A DNA stretch of 64,000 nucleotides from Ectocarpus siliculosus (Eukaryota > Sar > Phaeophyceae > Ectocarpales > Ectocarpaceae). This document shows positions 59,783 through 64,000 of this stretch, in pieces. The notes beneath the pieces are model-generated. The model was given only the letters and a program-made list of their open reading frames with translations. It had not been told where the DNA came from and did not search any database. A program made the position numbers and the translations under genes. Location of the stretch: positions 3,144,700-3,208,699 of the forward strand of contig FN649739.1 in NCBI GenBank assembly GCA_000310025.1. The letters run 5' to 3'. How positions within the stretch are numbered: position 1 is the first letter of the stretch; the number at the start of each line of letters is the position of its first letter.

Positions 59783-62700
59783 ATGGTCGCTGCTGGGGTT
59801 GGAGATGGTGGCGGTGCTGCCGTGCCCCGAAGTGGTGAAGGTGGCGGGGTTTCTGCTGAAGGGGCCAATAGGGAACGCACCAGGTGAGAAGTGGGGATCG
59901 ATGGAGATCGGCTAGGGTAAGCGTCATGCTACAGCAGTATACAACCGATTGGTAACATTCATGTTCTTTTCTTTCTACTGTATCATTTTACTTGTATCAT
60001 TTTTTTTTTTTTTCTTAATATGACACAACGAAACCATCTCTATCATAGAAAAGAGTCTGAGACAGATTAGCAATGGATTCATAGCGTCAGAAAGTACCTG
60101 TATGTTTTCTTCTCCGAGTTGTTTGTACTCTTTTCTTGTTTTGTTTCCCCGCGGCGTCGTATGTGCCGGGTTTCGCGACCACGGGCTCCCCATTTTTGTG
60201 GACTATAGAGCTAATGTGAGAGAAACAACAACAACAACAACAAAACTCATGTGTAAAATAGCCGTTTCATCTTGCCGCTTTTGGCGTCGCCTTCCCTGTT
60301 TTTTTGGGGGTGGAGTGCCCCAACCGGCCTCTTGTTGTACTACTGCTTTTGCCAGAGGACTGCGGGCGTGTGGGGTACATGCAGGCAGAGAAAGAAGATC
60401 ATCATTTGAGAGTTTGAGAGAGGGAGAGGACAGGCGGTGAAAGCTCTTTGGTCCTTCTACAAAACGACTTCAGTATTTCATGTGGGGAGTGTTCGCCAAG
60501 CCAACCGATTTTCCCTCTCTCTCTCCCGCTCTCCCTGTTGTCAACGAGTTAATTAAGTAAGCTCATTCGATCCTCTCTCGAGTTTAATTATGATTGGCTA
60601 ACCTCGAGGCATCTTGAGTAACACACATGGCACGGATCGATTTCCTCAGCTCAGTGGTGCTCACTGTCAACCACGCTTGCCCATGCCGAACCGTTCACCT
60701 CCGAGAGACCCTTGGCGCGACAGCACTAACTTCAAGCCTTTCCCCGCGTTCTAGACTTTTGTTGTGACGAAGATCTATTCAAGCCACCCTTGCTACCGTT
60801 GCTCATATCCGCACCTGTAGAAGCATCATCGACACAGCCAATGCCAGCCTGCGCTAGGTAGACCTATTTATTGCCATCCTGCCCTCCCAATCAGTGTTTC
60901 ATTTCGTGCTACACGAGCTTCGAGGCCACCTATTTTTTCCTGCAACCCTTAACATACACTGGTTTCGCGCGATTCCTGCTGGCCCCTCCGGTGCTAGTCG
61001 CAACAGACTTCCGGCCGCAGGCACGACGACTCCTTCTCCCGGAAGCCACACGCCTGCGGCAGCGGCGGCATCCGCAGCAACAGCAGCGACTTACGCAAGA
61101 TTGGCGCAGCGATCGTCGACCCGTCTGGCGCTGCAACGTTCGACGTTTTCGCCTTCACCCAGTGCGGCGGCTATCCCTTCCTCCATGCGGAGGCGGCACA
61201 GAAGCACGCTGGTCAACGGGCTAGCTGAGAAGGGAGCGGCGGCGACGCCCGGTCGTGGTGGGGGTCTTGCCGGCGGTAGGCAAGTCGGGACGGCGGTGAG
61301 GGCGGCAGTGCCGAAGCGAGCCTCGCGGCGGCTCTCCGGCGGAGAGGCCTTGGTTTCCATGAGGGACGCGAACGACAACCTGGACAGAGTCGTTTTGCTC
61401 CGCAAGAGAAAATCGGCGGGGAGTGCGGGAGCGGTGACACCGGCAGGAGCAGCAGCCAAGAATCACCGGGCGACGGGTCAGCAGCAGCAGCAGCAGCAGC
61501 AGCAGGCCGGACAGAAGTCCTTTGGACCAAGCAACGCTGTTGATTCTAACCCTAACCCTAACCCTAACCCTACGCCGGGTGTTGCCGGTGGTTTTGATGC
61601 TAGCAACGATGCTGGTGCTGGTGCTTCTGCTAGGGCTACTGGTGCTGATGCGTCTGCTGATGCTTCTGCTGATGCTGGAGCTGGTTCCGACAACATAGCG
61701 CCCGGTCCGAAGCCAGGAGCTGCTAGGAAAATGCTGTCGACGAATTTGTCCTGGCCCCCTTCGAGGCTTGCCTCCAGCACAACCGCTTGCGTTCCGACCT
61801 CGGCTCGTGATGACCACCACACATCGAGTTCACTCGGTAGCTGTGCCGCCGCCAACAGCTCTGGCGTGACCTCGCCGAGAACTAGGGCCGCGGGTAGCGG
61901 CGACAGAGCCGAGCGGGTTCTCTGGACGACGGCCTCAGCAGCACCGCTGTCGACGACGGTTGTTCCCGGCAACGGCACGGCCGGCCGGCGTCGTGATGCC
62001 GAGACCGGCCTCCTCTTGAAGGGAGGGGCTTTCACCGCTGGAGGAGGCGCCAATACCCTCGGGGCCATCCCCGCAGCCCCCAGCGGGCAGCAACGCGCGG
62101 AGGCTCGGCGGAAGGTGCTCCCGCCGCCGCCGCCGCCGCCGCAGCAGCAGCAGCAGCAGCAGCATGGCGGGCAGGAGAAAGAAGGAGGGGTTGCTGAGCG
62201 TGTTGTCGCTGGCGTTGTTGCTACCCCGACGGTGGGCACCACCGGGACGACCGCCATGAAGCTCCAGCCCATGTCCGCTATTGTCGCGGCCGCGGCCGCT
62301 GCCGCCGCTGCCGCCGCTGCCGCCGCTGCCGCCGCCGACGTTGCTTCAGTCGCCAGTGGAGAGTCAAAAGCCCCCAGAAGTACGGCGCAGGCGGCGGCGG
62401 CGGCGGCGGCGGCGGGTGACTCGGGCGGTCCGGTAAGGGCAGACTTCACCGGGTGGCACTCCTGGCCGAAGACACGGCAAGGGTCGAGACCCGAAGACGG
62501 AAGGATCGAAGACGCTTCGGGCAAGGTGGACATGAACGGGTCCGGAGCAGGCCTTCCCCTCCGACAGGCCTCCCCGTACCCGTGCTTCGAGGGCAGGGCC
62601 GGCGAGAAGAACGGCGGCGAGAGCAGCGGTGACGGCACGGGCGGAGGAGGCTCGAGCGGGACGAAGGACGAGGAAGGTCGTCGTCTCGAGAAGAAGCAGG

Positions 62701-64000
62701 AACCCGCCGACCCCAAGCAAAAGGCCCGCGAACAGACTCCCCCAGAACAGGAGGTCCCCGAACCGGCGGCCCCCAAGCCGGAGGCCCCCAAAGAGCAGGT
62801 TCCCAGGCAGCAGCACAAGCCCCTCCAACAGCGACCTACCACACCGGAACCTCCCCCGCAGAAGGCGCCCACACCGGCGCCCTCCAACCCGAAGGCCCCC
62901 AAGCGAAAGGACCCCAGGCGGGAGCCCCTCAAATGGAATGGTACGGCTAGCGGGGGGGGGCGAGCTTCGGGCAATAGCGGCCGCAGCAGGACGCTGCGGA
63001 AGACCACGGCGAACGCCACCCGTTCTAGAAGAAACCCGGTCACCGCCGGTGGGTCGGCCGCCAATGATTTCGCGGCGATCCCTCCGACCGGGGTGAGGGG
63101 GGGAAAGCCAGGCCGTGGTTCTCCCATCGGAGGCCCCCGGCGTGCCCGACGCCAAGCGGCGACGGCGGCGGCGGCATTGAGCCCTGGGCGCAGCCGCACC
63201 GCGACTGGTGCAGCGGCGGGGGCAGCGGCGACTCGCGCTAATGCGAGGACCCCTGAGCGCAGCCCCAGCTCGGAGAAGGTAGCCATAGGCAGCTGTGCTG
63301 CAAGCACGACAGGGAAGAGGAAACGTCAGGGGGGCGACGGCGGCGGGGCACTCCCCTCGAAGACTCCGCGTAGCCCCGGCGGTCATGCGACGGTGTTGGG
63401 TGTCGCTGCCGTGGCTGTGTCAGCGGCGGCGGCGGCGGTGCTTCCCCCGGGTACCGCAAACACCCCCCTGCAAATGCCTGAGAAGACGAGGCCTTCTTCC
63501 GGTCGATGCAGCGGCGGGGGCGGCGGCCGCGGCGGGGGTAAAGCCGATGAAGATCGAAGCGGAGAGAGCAGCGGGAGCATTCCTAATGTCGAGAGTACAG
63601 AAATAGAGGACGACAGCGGCGGCGGCGGCAATGCCTGCGAAGATCGAAACGGAGAGGGAAGCGGGAGCGTGTCTATGGTCGAGGGCACAGATGTCGGGGA
63701 CGAAAGCGCCGGTGCCGGCGACGGCGGCAAATCCGATGAAGATCGAACCGGAGAAGGCAGCGGGATCGTGTCTACAGTCGAGGGAAAAGATCCCGGAGAT
63801 GACCCTGGCGGCGGTGGCAACGACGGCCTTCCTGCTGTGGTAGGCCGTGGCTCTGCCCCTTTCGCCGCTGCTGCTGTCGGCGGTACCGCCGATGCCGGCT
63901 CGGTGCGGCAAGAGAACAACACCCCGGGGGGAGGGAAGGCCGGTCGAGCGAGAAGAGACAAAAAAAACAAGAAGAAAGGGGCAGTGGGCTCACCCCCCAA
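59783..64000 (+). CDS. Low-complexity basic/acidic protein, 3' partial (runs off right edge)
   Basis: Proposed exon 1 59783-59883 (MVAAGVGDGGGAAVPRSGEG..., donor GTGAGA) joins in phase to exon 2 from 61007, which stays open for about 3 kb to the window end. Exon 2 has no known domain that I can see. It contains basic patches (PKRASRRLSG, VLLRKRKSAG), poly-Gln (61481-61505 and 62143-62160), an Asn-Pro run, poly-Ala, a Pro/Lys-rich block (APKPEAPKEQVPRQQ), RKR clusters, and about 30-residue acidic repeats near the end followed by RARRDKKNKKKG. Composition suggests a disordered nuclear protein. The start and first intron are tentative. A long minus-strand frame over the same DNA is a GC-rich shadow. 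Confidence 0.6.
63546..63835 (+). repeat. Three in-frame protein repeats of 30-33 residues
   Basis: Units begin EDRSGESSGSI, EDRNGEGSGSV and EDRTGEGSGIV at 63549, 63639 and 63738, each followed by VE(S/G)T or VEGK, then an acidic and a Gly-rich stretch. The spacing of 90 and 99 bp keeps the frame, which supports the plus-strand reading. Confidence 0.75.

Noticed and set aside
61478-63307. 609-codon minus-strand open frame opposite the right-edge gene
   Set aside because: It is a GC-rich shadow. The plus-strand frame has structured repeats and fits a splice phase; the minus frame reads as poly-Ala/Pro/Cys without domains.
1-64000. CRISPR arrays, rRNA or tRNA genes, bacterial operons
   Set aside because: None seen; the spliced gene structure shows eukaryotic nuclear DNA.

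Overview
The window looks like nuclear DNA of a stramenopile, most probably a brown alga of the Ectocarpus kind. The evidence is mosaic genes with many small exons in long introns, moderately high GC, abundant GA/CT and GTT/GCT simple repeats in introns, no operons, and a thylakoid protease whose N-terminus reads as signal peptide plus transit peptide plus lumen signal, as expected for a secondary plastid. The organism call is inference; no database was searched.

Gene models were built by hand from reading frames, splice consensus and phase agreement across introns. Left to right: (1) an ankyrin-repeat gene on the minus strand running off the left edge, with a dsRNA-binding-like segment and two W..W helical repeats; (2) a small EF-hand gene on the minus strand; (3) a complete plus-strand C-terminal processing protease (CtpA/D1 protease) gene of 11 exons; (4) a minus-strand syntaxin-16/Tlg2-type Qa-SNARE gene; (5) a plus-strand FHA-acidic-BRCT2 gene with the architecture of MDC1, the DNA-damage mediator; (6) a plus-strand SKP1 gene; (7) a long minus-strand glycosyltransferase-like gene that starts with a membrane anchor and a DUF6625-like domain and appears to run on into a GT49/LARGE-like region; (8) a plus-strand low-complexity basic protein running off the right edge.

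Three gene pairs are head to head with short intervals (EF-hand/ctpA, syntaxin/MDC1-like, glycosyltransferase/right-edge gene), so shared promoters are likely. The genes do not form one pathway: plastid protein maturation, endosome-Golgi SNARE traffic, DNA-damage signalling, SCF ubiquitin ligase and glycosylation are housekeeping roles that happen to be neighbours.

The most notable non-gene signals are: introns with GC instead of GT donors in three genes, each supported by reading-frame continuity; donor-proximal GTT/GCT tracts in many introns; a foldback element with a 28-bp hairpin; a minisatellite made of acceptor-like motifs; a dimeric 228-bp tandem repeat; and two 100-N gaps whose flanks are degraded copies of one another, so that both gaps are probably false.
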